Below, one piece after another: positions 13,036 to 25,744 of a DNA stretch of 64,000 nucleotides; position 1 is the stretch's first letter, and each line of letters begins with the position of its first letter. This stretch comes from Azolla caroliniana (Eukaryota; Polypodiophyta). The stretch spans positions 18,414,001-18,478,000 of the forward strand of contig JBHGNT010000009.1 of NCBI GenBank assembly GCA_043228905.1, written 5' to 3'. Under the pieces are notes generated by a model. That model was not told where the DNA came from. It saw only the letters and a program-made list of their open reading frames with translations, and ran no database searches. The position numbers and the translations under genes were made by a program.

Positions 13036-13108
13036 CGACCCTACTAGGGGTCGAACCTAGAATCTTTGGTTTCGAAGACCAACGCCTTATCCATTAGGCC
13101 ATAGGATC
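13036..13108 (-). tRNA. tRNA-Arg(TCG), unit 12
   Basis: Same as the unit 1 copy by eye. Confidence 0.92.
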
Positions 13109-13884
13109 TTCGACCTTTCATCGAAAAGCGAAGGGAATGAAGATCTCACATGTGAACGGATAGGACCTCTTATTTCTCGTCATATTTCTTGATCGTCGTA
13201 TTTTTCGTAGGATCTCTTGTCTCTTACCTTACCATTATATTACTCGCCACATTACGGAGATGAGCTTAAATGGGTTTATCGGATAAAGGTATGCGGTGTG
13301 ACGTATGCAATCCATAGAAAAGCATTCATGACCGTACAAATGACCTTCGAGAAGAGTTTTCGTCTCGAACTGCCAATCTCTGATGCGCAACGTTACCGTT
13401 CTCGTCTCATGATACCAACCGCTAGATTCTTCCACTCGTACGTAAACTTGCATTGTTGAATCTCGAATACGCTACCTTCTATTAATTCTACCCTAACCAA
13501 ATGAAGAGTATCGCGCATGCGACGTCTTAGTGGCGGCCTTCGTGTAGGTTGTTTCTAAATCTTAAACGACGTCATCCTTGTGGACGACTACATTCAAATG
13601 CACACCATACAACAACTAGGCGTCATCACATTCTCGCGTCTACTCGCTTGTATTCAAACTAGGAGCACGGCGAGCCTAAGCAAGAAAGGCATTGTTCATA
13701 TGTTCCCTCGAGCGAGTGCGCATTAAAAATATGTGAACGGCATCGTCGTGATCGATGATTACGTTCAAATGAGCGACTTTTATCCCTTCCCCAATCCACG
13801 CATGTATTGATTGCGCAACGTTACCGAGCACTCTCGTTGTCATCGTCGTATTCCGATTCTCGAGAAGCGGAACCTAATCCTAAT

Positions 13885-13957
13885 CGATCCTACTAGGGAT
13901 CGAACCTAGAATCTCTGGTTTCGTAGACCAGCGCCTTATCCATTGGGCCATAGGATC
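13885..13957 (-). tRNA. tRNA-Arg(ACG), unit 12
   Basis: Same as the unit 3 copy. The unit carries the GGAGGAACC spacer variant. Confidence 0.92.
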
Positions 13958-14214
13958 TTCGGTTTTCCGTTGGTAATTGTAGTCCCATTGAGGATCGCGA
14001 TTGACGTGCGGCACACTTTTGACGAGGAATTTGTGCCGGAGGAACCATTCCATTTCTTTTACCTGTTAAACATCATCATCCTCGTAAATGAATGCAACCA
14101 TTAAGCCAAAACAGTGGATACAAAGATCACATTTTCTGGACGGTTGAGACGAATGCGCATTATGACTCCGTGAATGATTCTCGGTCGTCGTGCACTAGGG
14201 TCACGATTCTAAAC

Positions 14215-14287
14215 CGACCCTACTAGGGGTCGAACCTAGAATCTTTGGTTTCGAAGACCAACGCCTTATCCATTAGGCCATAGGATC
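14215..14287 (-). tRNA. tRNA-Arg(TCG), unit 13
   Basis: Same as the unit 1 copy by eye. The unit starts the more variable part of the array. Confidence 0.92.
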
Positions 14288-15063
14288 TTCGACCTTTCAT
14301 CGAAAAGCGAAGGGAATGAAGATCTCACATGTGAACGGATAGGACCTCTTATTTCTCGTCATATTTCTTGATCGTCGTATTTTTCGTAGGATCTCTTGTC
14401 TCTTACCTCACCATTATATTACTCGCCACATTACGGAGATGAGCTTAAATGGGTTTATCGGATAAAGGTATGCGGTGTGACGTATGCAATCCATAGAAAA
14501 GCATTCATGACCGTACAAATGACCTTCGAGAAGAGTTTTCGTCTCGAACTGCCAATCTCTGATGCGCAACGTTACCGTTCTCGTCTCATGATACCAACCG
14601 CTAGATTCTTCCACTCGTACGTAAACTTGCATTGTTGAATCTCGAATACGCTACCTTCTATTAATTCTACCCTAACCAAATGAAGAGTATCGCGCATGCG
14701 ACGTCTTAGTGGCGGCCTTCGTGTAGGTTGTTTCTAAATTTTAAACGACGTCATCCTTGCGGACGACTACATTCAAATGCACACCATCCAACAACTAGGC
14801 GTCATCACATTCTCGCGTCTACTCGCTTGTATTCAAACTAGGAGCACGGCGAGCCTAAGCAAGAAAGGCATTGTTCATATGTTCCCTCGAGCGAGTGCGC
14901 ATTAAAAATATGTGAACGGCATCGTCGTGATCGATGATTACGTTCAAACGAGCGACTTTTATCCCTTCCCCAATCCACGCATGTATTGATTGCGCAACGT
15001 TACCGAGCACTCTCGTTGTCATCGTCGTATTCCGATTCTCGAGAAGCGGAACCTAATCCTAGT

Positions 15064-15136
15064 CGATCCTACTAGGGATCGAACCTAGAATCTCTGGTTT
15101 CGTAGACCAGCGCCTTATCCATTGGGCCATAGGATC
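15064..15136 (-). tRNA. tRNA-Arg(ACG), unit 13
   Basis: Body standard; flank CTAGTC as in units 1-2. Confidence 0.92.
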
Positions 15137-15393
15137 TTCGGTTTTCCGTTGGTAATTGTAGTCCCATTGAGGATCGCGATTGACGTGCGGCACACTTTTG
15201 ACGAGGAATTTGTGCCGGATAAACCATTCCATTTCTTTTACCTGTTAAACATCATCATCCTCGTAAATGAATGCAACCATTAAGCCAAAACAGTGGATAC
15301 AAAGATCACATTTTCTGGACGGTTGAGACGAATGCGCATTATGACTCCGTGAATGATTCTCGGTCGCCGTGCACTAGGGTCACGATTCTAAAC

Positions 15394-15466
15394 CGACCCT
15401 ACTAGGGGTCGAACCTAGAATCTTTGGTTTCGAAGACCAACGCCTTATCCATTAGGCCATAGGATC
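15394..15466 (-). tRNA. tRNA-Arg(TCG), unit 14 (no ACG partner)
   Basis: Body standard. Its ACG partner was removed by the 172-bp deletion near 16228. Confidence 0.92.
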
Positions 15467-16400
15467 TTCGACCTTTCATCGAAAAGCGAAGGGAATGAAG
15501 ATCTCACATGTGAACGGATAGGACCTCTTATTTCTCGTCATATTTCTTGATCGTCGTATTTTTCGTAGGATCTCTTGTCTCTTACCTGACCATTATATTA
15601 CGCGCCACATTACGGAGATGAGCTTAAATGGGTTTATCGGATAAAGGTATGCGGTGTGACGTATGCAATCCATAGAAAAGCATTGATGACCGTAGAAATG
15701 ACCTTCGAGAAGAGTTTTCGTCTCGAACTGCCAATCTCTGATGCGCAACGTTACCGTTCTCGTCTCATGATACCAACCGCTAGATTCTTCCACTCGTACG
15801 TAAACTTGCATTGTTGAATCTCGAATACGCTACCTTCTATTAATTCTACCCTAACCAAATGAAGAGTATCGCGCATGCGACGTCTTAGTGGCGGCCTTCG
15901 TGTAGGTTGTTTCTAAATTTTAAACGACGTCATCCTTGTGGACGACTACATTCAAATGCACACCATACAACAACTAGGCGTCATCACATTCTCGCGTCTA
16001 CTCGCTTGTATTCAAACTAGGAGCACGGCGAGCCTAAGCAAGAAAGGCATTGTTCATATGTTCCCTCGAGCGAGTGCGCATTAAAAATATGTGAACGGCA
16101 TCGTCGTGATCGATGATTACGTTCAAATGAGCGACTTTTATCCCTTCCCCAATCCACGCATGTATTGATTGCGCAACGTTACCGAGCACTCTCGTTGTCA
16201 TCGTCGTATTCCGATTCTCGAGAAGCGGAACCATTCCATTTCTTTTACCTGTTAAACATCATCATCCTCGTAAATGAATGCAACCATTAAGCCAAAACAG
16301 TGGATACAAAGATCACATTTTCTGGACGGTTGAGACGAATGCGCATTATGACTCCGTGAATGATTCTCGGTCGTCGTGCACTAGGGTCACGATTCTAAAC

Positions 16401-16473
16401 CGACCCTACTAGGGGTCGAACCTAGAATCTTTGGTTTCGAAGACCAACGCCTTATCCATTAGGCCATAGGATC
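16401..16473 (-). tRNA. tRNA-Arg(TCG), unit 15
   Basis: Body standard. The surrounding unit matches unit 13. Confidence 0.92.
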
Positions 16474-17249
16474 TTCGACCTTTCATCGAAAAGCGAAGGG
16501 AATGAAGATCTCACATGTGAACGGATAGGACCTCTTATTTCTCGTCATATTTCTTGATCGTCGTATTTTTCGTAGGATCTCTTGTCTCTTACCTCACCAT
16601 TATATTACTCGCCACATTACGGAGATGAGCTTAAATGGGTTTATCGGATAAAGGTATGCGGTGTGACGTATGCAATCCATAGAAAAGCATTCATGACCGT
16701 ACAAATGACCTTCGAGAAGAGTTTTCGTCTCGAACTGCCAATCTCTGATGCGCAACGTTACCGTTCTCGTCTCATGATACCAACCGCTAGATTCTTCCAC
16801 TCGTACGTAAACTTGCATTGTTGAATCTCGAATACGCTACCTTCTATTAATTCTACCCTAACCAAATGAAGAGTATCGCGCATGCGACGTCTTAGTGGCG
16901 GCCTTCGTGTAGGTTGTTTCTAAATTTTAAACGACGTCATCCTTGCGGACGACTACATTCAAATGCACACCATCCAACAACTAGGCGTCATCACATTCTC
17001 GCGTCTACTCGCTTGTATTCAAACTAGGAGCACGGCGAGCCTAAGCAAGAAAGGCATTGTTCATATGTTCCCTCGAGCGAGTGCGCATTAAAAATATGTG
17101 AACGGCATCGTCGTGATCGATGATTACGTTCAAACGAGCGACTTTTATCCCTTCCCCAATCCACGCATGTATTGATTGCGCAACGTTACCGAGCACTCTC
17201 GTTGTCATCGTCGTATTCCGATTCTCGAGAAGCGGAACCTAATCCTAGT

Positions 17250-17322
17250 CGATCCTACTAGGGATCGAACCTAGAATCTCTGGTTTCGTAGACCAGCGCC
17301 TTATCCATTGGGCCATAGGATC
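17250..17322 (-). tRNA. tRNA-Arg(ACG), unit 15
   Basis: Body standard; flank CTAGTC. Confidence 0.92.
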
Positions 17323-17579
17323 TTCGGTTTTCCGTTGGTAATTGTAGTCCCATTGAGGATCGCGATTGACGTGCGGCACACTTTTGACGAGGAATTTGTG
17401 CCGGAGGAACCATTCAAGTTCTTTTACCTGTTAAACATCATCATCCTCGTAAATGAATGCAACCATTAAGCCAAAACAGTGGATACAAAGATCACATTTT
17501 CTGGACGGTTGAGACGAATGCGCATTATGACTCCGTGAATGATTCTCGGTCGCCGTGCACTAGGGTCACGATTCTAAAC

Positions 17580-17652
17580 CGACCCTACTAGGGGTCGAAC
17601 CTAGAATCTTTGGTTTCGAAGACCAACGCCTTATCCATTAGGCCATAGGATC
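17580..17652 (-). tRNA. tRNA-Arg(TCG), unit 16
   Basis: Body standard. The surrounding unit matches unit 14. Confidence 0.92.
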
Positions 17653-18428
17653 TTCGACCTTTCATCGAAAAGCGAAGGGAATGAAGATCTCACATGTGAA
17701 CGGATAGGACCTCTTATTTCTCGTCATATTTCTTGATCGTCGTATTTTTCGTAGGATCTCTTGTCTCTTACCTGACCATTATATTACGCGCCACATTACG
17801 GAGATGAGCTTAAATGGGTTTATCGGATAAAGGTATGCGGTGTGACGTATGCAATCCATAGAAAAGCATTGATGACCGTAGAAATGACCTTCGAGAAGAG
17901 TTTTCGTCTCGAACTGCCAATCTCTGATGCGCAACGTTACCGTTCTCGTCTCATGATACCAACCGCTAGATTCTTCCACTCGTACGTAAACTTGCATTGT
18001 TGAATCTCGAATACGCTACCTTCTATTAATTCTACCCTAACCAAATGAAGAGTATCGCGCATGCGACGTCTTAGTGGCGGCCTTCGTGTAGGTTGTTTCT
18101 AAATTTTAAACGACGTCATCCTTGTGGACGACTACATTCAAATGCACACCATACAACAACTAGGCGTCATCACATTCTCGCGTCTACTCGCTTGTATTCA
18201 AACTAGGAGCACGGCGAGCCTAAGCAAGAAAGGCATTGTTCATATGTTCCCTCGAGCGAGTGCGCATTAAAAATATGTGAACGGCATCGTCGTGATCGAT
18301 GATTACGTTCAAACGAGCGACTTTTATCCCTTCCCCAATCCACGCATGTATTGATTGCGCAACGTTACCGAGCACTCTCGTTGTCATCGTCGTATTCCGA
18401 TTCTCGAGAAGCGGAACCTAATCCTAGT

Positions 18429-18501
18429 CGATCCTACTAGGGATCGAACCTAGAATCTCTGGTTTCGTAGACCAGCGCCTTATCCATTGGGCCATAGGAT
18501 C
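18429..18501 (-). tRNA. tRNA-Arg(ACG), unit 16
   Basis: Body standard; flank CTAGTC. Confidence 0.92.
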
Positions 18502-18758
18502 TTCGGTTTTCCGTTGGTAATTGTAGTCCCATTGAGGATCGCGATTGACGTGCGGCACACTTTTGACGAGGAATTTGTGCCGGATAAACCATTCCATTTC
18601 TTTTACCTGTTAAACATCATCATCCTCGTAAATGAATGCAACCATTAAGCCAAAACAGTGGATACAAAGATCACATTTTCTGGACGGTTGAGACGAATGC
18701 GCATTATGACTCCGTGAATGATTCTCGGTCGCCGTGCACTAGGGTCACGATTCTAAAC

Positions 18759-18831
18759 CGACCCTACTAGGGGTCGAACCTAGAATCTTTGGTTTCGAAG
18801 ACCAACGCCTTATCCATTAGGCCATAGGATC
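18759..18831 (-). tRNA. tRNA-Arg(TCG), unit 17
   Basis: Same as the unit 1 copy by eye. Confidence 0.92.
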
Positions 18832-19607
18832 TTCGACCTTTCATCGAAAAGCGAAGGGAATGAAGATCTCACATGTGAACGGATAGGACCTCTTATTTCT
18901 CGTCATATTTCTTGATCGTCGTATTTTTCGTAGGATCTCTTGTCTCTTACCTGACCATTATATTACGCGCCACATTACGGAGATGAGCTTAAATGGGTTT
19001 ATCGGATAAAGGTATGCGGTGTGACGTATGCAATCCATAGAAAAGCATTGATGACCGTAGAAATGACCTTCGAGAAGAGTTTTCGTCTCGAACTGCCAAT
19101 CTCTGATGCGCAACGTTACCGTTCTCGTCTCATGATACCAACCGCTAGATTCTTCCACTCGTACGTAAACTTGCATTGTTGAATCTCGAATACGCTACCT
19201 TCTATTAATTCTACCCTAACCAAATGAAGAGTATCGCGCATGCGACGTCTTAGTGGCGGCCTTCGTGTAGGTTGTTTCTAAATTTTAAACGACGTCATCC
19301 TTGTGGACGACTACATTCAAATGCACACCATACAACAACTAGGCGTCATCACATTCTCGCCTCTACTCGCTTGTATTCAAACTAGGAGCACGGCGAGCCT
19401 AAGCAAGAAAGGCATTGTTCATATGTTCCCTCGAGCGAGTGCGCATTAAAAATATGTGAACGGCATCGTCGTGATCGATGATTACGTTCAAACGAGCGAC
19501 TTTTATCCCTTCCCCAATCCACGCATGTATTGATTGCGCAACGTTACCGAGCACTCTCGTTGTCATCGTCGTATTCCGATTCTCGAGAAGCGGAACCTAA
19601 TCCTAAT

Positions 19608-19680
19608 CGATCCTACTAGGGATCGAACCTAGAATCTCTGGTTTCGTAGACCAGCGCCTTATCCATTGGGCCATAGGATC
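19608..19680 (-). tRNA. tRNA-Arg(ACG), unit 17
   Basis: Body standard; flank CTAATC. Confidence 0.92.
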
Positions 19681-19937
19681 TTCGGTTTTCCGTTGGTAAT
19701 TGTAGTCCCATTGAGGATCGCGATTGACGTGCGGCACACTTTTGACGAGGAATTTGTGCCGGATAAACCATTCCATTTCTTTTACCTGTTAAACATCATC
19801 ATCCTCGTAAATGAATGCAACCATTAAGCCAAAACAGTGGATACAAAGATCACATTTTCTGGACGGTTGAGACGAATGCGCATTATGACTCCGTGAATGA
19901 TTCTCGGTCGTCGTGCACTAGGGTCACGATTCTAAAC

Positions 19938-20010
19938 CGACCCTACTAGGGGTCGAACCTAGAATCTTTGGTTTCGAAGACCAACGCCTTATCCATTAGG
20001 CCATAGGATC
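19938..20010 (-). tRNA. tRNA-Arg(TCG), unit 18
   Basis: Body standard. Confidence 0.92.
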
Positions 20011-20708
20011 TTCGACCTTTCATCGAAAAGCGAAGGGAATGAAGATCTCACATGTGAACGGATAGGACCTCTTATTTCTCGTCATATTTCTTGATCGTCG
20101 TATTTTTCGTAGGATCTCTTGTCTCTTACCTGACCATTATATTACGCGCCACATTACGGAGATGAGCTTAAATGGGTTTATCGGATAAAGGTATGCGGTG
20201 TGACGTATGCAATCCATAGAAAAGCATTGATGACCGTAGAAATGACCTTCGAGAAGAGTTTTCGTCTCGAACTGCCAATCTCTGATGCGCAACGTTACCG
20301 TTCTCGTCTCATGATACCAACCGCTAGATTCTTCCACTCGTACGTAAACTTGCATTGTTGAATCTCGAATACGCTACCTTCTATTAATTCTACCCTAACC
20401 AAATGAAGAGTATCGCGCATGCGACGTCTTAGTGGCGGCCTTCGTGTAGGTTGTTTCTAAATTTTAAACGACGTCATCCTTGTGGACGACTACATTCAAA
20501 TGCACACCATACAACAACTAGGCGTCATCACATTCTCGCCTCTACTCGCTTGTATTCAAACTAGGAGCACGGCGAGCCTAAGCAAGAAAGGCATTGTTCA
20601 TATGTTCCCTCGAGCGAGTGCGCATTAAAAATATGTGAACGGCATCGTCGTGATCGATGATTACGTTCAAATGAGCGACTTTTATCCCTTCCCCACCCTA
20701 ATCCTAAT

Positions 20709-20781
20709 CGATCCTACTAGGGATCGAACCTAGAATCTCTGGTTTCGTAGACCAGCGCCTTATCCATTGGGCCATAGGATC
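20709..20781 (-). tRNA. tRNA-Arg(ACG), unit 18, altered 3' flank
   Basis: Body standard. A 78-bp deletion ends about 12 bp from its 3' end, so its downstream (trailer) region differs from other copies. Confidence 0.92.
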
Positions 20782-21037
20782 TTCGGTTTTCCGTTGGTAA
20801 TTGTAGTCCCATTGAGGATCGCGATTGACGTGCGGCACACTTTTGACGAGGAATTTGTGCCGGGTAAACCATTCCATTTCTTTTACCTATTAAACATCAT
20901 CATCCTCGTAAATGAATGCAACCATTAAGCCAAAACAGTGGATACAAGATCACATTTTCTGGACGGTTGAGACGAATGCGCATTATGACTCCGTGAATGA
21001 TTCTCGGTCGTCGTGCACTAGGGTCACGATTCTAAAC

Positions 21038-21110
21038 CGACCCTACTAGGGGTTGAACCTAGAATCTTTGGTTTCGAAGACCAACGCCTTATCCATTAGG
21101 CCATAGGATC
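21038..21110 (-). tRNA. tRNA-Arg(TCG), unit 19, T-loop variant
   Basis: The B box reads GGTTCAACC rather than GGTTCGACC (G57 to A). R57 still fits the consensus. Confidence 0.91.
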
Positions 21111-21886
21111 TTCGACCTTTCATCGAAAAGCGAAGGGAATGAAGATCTCACATGTGAACGGATAGGACCTCTTATTTCTCGTCATATTTCTTGATCGTCG
21201 TATTTTTCGTAGGATCTCTTGTCTCTTACCTCACCATTATATTACTCGCCACATTACGGAGATGAGCTTAAATGGGTTTATCGGATAAAGGTATGCGGTG
21301 TGACGTATGCAATCCATAGAAAAGCATTCATGACCGTACAAATGACCTTCGAGAAGAGTTTTCGTCTCGAACTGCCAATCTCTGATGCGCAACGTTACTG
21401 TTCTCGTCTCATGATACCAACCGCTAGATTCTTCCACTCGTACGTAAACTTGCATTGTTGAATCTCGAATACGCTACCTTCTATTAATTCTACCCTAACC
21501 AAATGAAGAGTATCGCGCATGCGACGTCTTAGTGGCGGCCTTCGTGTAGGTTGTTTCTAAATTTTAAACGACGTCATCCTTGTGGACGACTACATTCAAA
21601 TGCACACCATACAACAACTAGGCGTCATCACATTCTCGCGTCTACTCGCTTGTATTCAAACTAGGAGCACGGCGAGCCTAAGCAAGAAAGGCATTGTTCA
21701 TATGTTCCCTCGAGCGAGTGCGCATTAAAAATATGTGAACGGCATCGTCGTGATCGATGAGTACGTTCAAATGAGCGACTTTTATCCCTTCCCCAATCCA
21801 CGCATGTATTGATTGCGCAACGTTACCGAGCACTCTCGTTGTCATCGTCGTATTCCGATTCTCGAGAAGCGGAACCTAATCCTAAT

Positions 21887-21959
21887 CGATCCTACTAGGG
21901 ATCGAACCTAGAATCTCTGGTTTCGTAGACCAGCGCCTTATCCATTGGGCCATAGGATC
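21887..21959 (-). tRNA. tRNA-Arg(ACG), unit 19
   Basis: Body standard. Confidence 0.92.
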
Positions 21960-22215
21960 TTCGGTTTTCCGTTGGTAATTGTAGTCCCATTGAGGATCGC
22001 GATTGACGTGCGGCACACTTTTGACGAGGAATTTGTGCCGGATAAACCATTCCATTTCTTTTACCTATTTAACATCATCATCCTCGTAAATGAATGCAAC
22101 CATTAAGCCAAAACAGTGGATACAAGATCACATTTTCTGGATGGTTGAGACGAATGCGCATTATGACTCCGTGAATGATTCTCGGTCGTCGTGCACTAGG
22201 GTCACGATTCTAAAC

Positions 22216-22288
22216 CGACCCTACTAGGGGTCGAACCTAGAATCTTTGGTTTCGAAGACCAACGCCTTATCCATTAGGCCATAGGATC
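22216..22288 (-). tRNA. tRNA-Arg(TCG), unit 20
   Basis: Body standard. Confidence 0.92.
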
Positions 22289-22986
22289 TTCGACCTTTCA
22301 TTGAAAAGCGAAGGGAATGAAGATCTCACATGTGAACGGATAGGACCTCTTATTTCTCGTCATATTTCTTGATCGTCGTATTTTTCGTAGGATCTCTTGT
22401 CTCTTACCTGACCATTATATTACGCGCCACATTACGGAGATGAGCTTAAATGGGTTTATCGGATAAAGGTATGCGGTGTGACGTATGCAATCCATAGAAA
22501 AGCATTGATGACCGTACAAATGACCTTCGAGAAGAGTTTTCGTCTCGAACTGCCAATCTCTGATGCGCAACGTTACCGTTCTCGTCTCATGATACCAACT
22601 GCTAGATTCTTCCACTCGTACGTAAACTTGCATTGTTGAATCTCGAATACGCTACCTTCTATTAATTCTACCCTAACCAAATGAAGAGTATCGCGCATGC
22701 GACGTCTTAGTGCCGGCCTTCGTGTAGGTTGTTTCTAAATTTTAAACGACGTCATCCTTGTGGACGACTACATTCAAATGCACACCATACAACAACTAGG
22801 CGTCATCACATTCTCGCGTCTACTCGCTTGTATTCAAACTAGGAGCACGGCGAGCCTAAGCAAGAAAGGCATTGTTCATATGTTCCCTCGAGCGAGTGCG
22901 CATTAAAAATATGTGAACGGCATCGTCGTGATCGATGATTACGTTCAAATGAGCGACTTTTATCCCTTCCCCACCCTAATCCTAAT

Positions 22987-23059
22987 CGATCCTACTAGGG
23001 ATCGAACCTAGAATCTCTGGTTTCGTAGACCAGCGCCTTATCCATTGGGCCATAGGATC
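22987..23059 (-). tRNA. tRNA-Arg(ACG), unit 20, altered 3' flank
   Basis: Same 78-bp downstream deletion as the unit 18 copy. Confidence 0.92.
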
Positions 23060-23315
23060 TTCGGTTTTCCGTTGGTAATTGTAGTCCCATTGAGGATCGC
23101 GATTGACGTGCGGCACACTTTTGACGAGGAATTTGTGCCGGATAAACCATTCCATTTCTTTTACCTATTAAACATCATCATCCTCGTAAATGAATGCAAC
23201 CATTAAGCCAAAACAGTGGATACAAGATCACATTTTCTGGACGGTTGAGACGAATGCGCATTATGACTCCGTGAATGATTCTCGGTCGTCGTGCACTAGG
23301 GTCACGATTCTAAAC

Positions 23316-23388
23316 CGACCCTACTAGGGGTTGAACCTAGAATCTTTGGTTTCGAAGACCAACGCCTTATCCATTAGGCCATAGGATC
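23316..23388 (-). tRNA. tRNA-Arg(TCG), unit 21, T-loop variant
   Basis: Same A57 variant as unit 19. Confidence 0.91.
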
Positions 23389-24164
23389 TTCGACCTTTCA
23401 TCGAAAAGCGAAGGGAATGAAGAGCTCACATGTGAACGGATAGGACCTCTTATTTCTCGTCATATTTCTTGATCGTCGTATTTTTCGTAGGATCTCTTGT
23501 CTCTTACCTCACCATTATATTACTCGCCACATTACGGAGATGAGCTTAAATGGGTTTATCGGATAAAGGTATGCGGTGTGACGTATGCAATCCATAGAAA
23601 AGCATTCATGACCGTACAAATGACCTTCGAGAAGAGTTTTCGTCTCGAACTGCCAATCTCTGATGCGCAACGTTACTGTTCTCGTCTCATGATACCAACC
23701 GCTAGATTCTTCCACTCGTACGTAAACTTGCATTGTTGAATCTCGAATACGCTACCTTCTATTAATTCTACCCTAACCAAATGAAGAGTATCGCGCATGC
23801 GACGTCTTAGTGGCGGCCTTCGTGTAGGTTGTTTCTAAATTTTAAACGACGTCATCCTTGTGGACGACTACATTCAAATGCACACCATACAACAACTAGG
23901 CGTCATCACATTCTCGCGTCTACTCGCTTGTATTCAAACTAGGAGCACGGCGAGCCTAAGCAAGAAAGGCATTGTTCATATGTTCCCTCGAGCGAGTGCG
24001 CATTAAAAATATGTGAACGGCATCGTCGTGATCGATGAGTACGTTCAAATGAGCGACTTTTATCCCTTCCCCAATCCACGCATGTATTGATTGCGCAACG
24101 TTACCAAGCACTCTCGTTGTCATCGTCGTATTCCGATTCTCGAGAAGCGGAACCTAATCCTAAT

Positions 24165-24237
24165 CGATCCTACTAGGGATCGAACCTAGAATCTCTGGTT
24201 TCGTAGACCAGCGCCTTATCCATTGGGCCATAGGATC
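24165..24237 (-). tRNA. tRNA-Arg(ACG), unit 21
   Basis: Body standard. Confidence 0.92.
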
Positions 24238-24493
24238 TTCGGTTTTCCGTTGGTAATTGTAGTCCCATTGAGGATCGCGATTGACGTGCGGCACACTTTT
24301 GACGAGGAATTTGTGCCGGATTAACCATTCCATTTCTTTTACCTATTAAACATCATCATCCTCGTAAATGAATGCAACCATTAAGCCAAAACAGTGGATA
24401 CAAGATCACATTTTATGGACGGTTGAGACGAATGCGCATTATGACTCCGTGAATGATTCTCGGTCGTCGTGCACTAGGGTCACGATTCTAAAC

Positions 24494-24566
24494 CGACCCT
24501 ACTAGGGGTCGAACCTAGAATCTTTGGTTTCGAAGACCAACGCCTTATCCATTAGGCCATAGGATC
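24494..24566 (-). tRNA. tRNA-Arg(TCG), unit 22
   Basis: Body standard. Confidence 0.92.
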
Positions 24567-25342
24567 TTCGACCTTTCATTGAAAAGCGAAGGGAATGAAG
24601 ATCTCACATGTGAACGGATAGGACCTCTTATTTCTCGTCATATTTCTTGATCGTCGTATTTTTCGTAGGATCTCTTGTCTCTTACCTTACCATTATATTA
24701 CTCGCCACATTACGGAGATGAGCTTAAATGGGTTTATCGGATAAAGGTATGCGGTGTGACGTATGCAATCCATAGAAAAGCATTCATGACCGTACAAATG
24801 ACCTTCGAGAAGAGTTTTCGTCTCGAACTGCCAATCTCTGAGGCGCAACGTTACCGTTCTCATCTCATGATACCAACCGCTAGATTCTTCCACTCGTACG
24901 TAAACTTGCATTGTTGAATCTCGAATACGCTACCTTCTAGTAATTCTACCCTAACCAAATGAAGAGTATCGCGCATGCGACGTCTTAGTGGCGGCCTTCG
25001 TGTAGGTTGTTTCTAAATTTTAAACGACGTCATCCTTGTGGACGACTACATTCAAATGCACACCATACAACAACTAGGCGTCATCACATTCTCGCGTCTA
25101 CTCGCTTGTATTCAAACTAGGAGCACGGCGAGCCTAAGCAAGAAAGGCATTGTTCATATGTTCCCTCGAGCGAGTGCGCATTAAAAATATGTGAACGGCA
25201 TCGTCGTGATCGATGATTACGTTCAAATGAGCGACTTTTATCCCTTCCCCAATCCACGCATGTATTGATTGCGCAACGTTACCGAGCACTCTCGTTGTCA
25301 TCGTCGTATTCCGATTCTCGAGAAGCGGAACCTAATCCTAAT

Positions 25343-25415
25343 CGATCCTACTAGGGATCGAACCTAGAATCTCTGGTTTCGTAGACCAGCGCCTTATCCA
25401 TTGGGCCATAGGATC
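25343..25415 (-). tRNA. tRNA-Arg(ACG), unit 22
   Basis: Body standard. This is the last ACG gene of the uniform array. Confidence 0.92.
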
Positions 25416-25671
25416 TTCGGTTTTCCGTTGGTAATTGTAGTCCCATTGAGGATCGCGATTGACGTGCGGCACACTTTTGACGAGGAATTTGTGCCGGATA
25501 AACCATTCCATTTCTTTTACCTATTAAACATCATCATCCTCGTAAATGAATGCAACCATTAAGCCAAAACAGTGGATACAAGATCACATTTTCTGGATGG
25601 TTGAGACGAATGCGCATTATGACTCCGTGAATGATTCTCGGTCGTCGTGCACTAGGGTCACGATTCTAAAC

Positions 25672-25744
25672 CGACCCTACTAGGGGTCGAACCTAGAATC
25701 TTTGGTTTCGAAGACCAACGCCTTATCCATTAGGCCATAGGATC
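25672..25744 (-). tRNA. tRNA-Arg(TCG), unit 23
   Basis: Body standard. The unit is cut at 26456 before its ACG partner. Confidence 0.92.

Larger units (their letters stand above)
14149..18692. repeat. First dimeric higher-order repeat block (units 13-16)
   Basis: Units 13 and 15 share private variants (CTTACCTCACC, CCTTGCGG, CCATCCAAC). Units 14 and 16 share a different set (CTTACCTGACC, GGTCGCCGTG, GCATTGATG, GTAGAAATG). The order is X-Y-X-Y, so a two-unit block was duplicated. Confidence 0.8.
19872..24427. repeat. Second dimeric higher-order repeat block (units 18-21)
   Basis: Units 18 and 20 share a 78-bp deletion (junction CCCCACCCTAATCC). Units 19 and 21 share TTACTGTTC, GATGAGTACG and GGTTGAACC. 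The X-Y-X-Y order gives a higher-order period of about 2278 bp. Confidence 0.85.
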
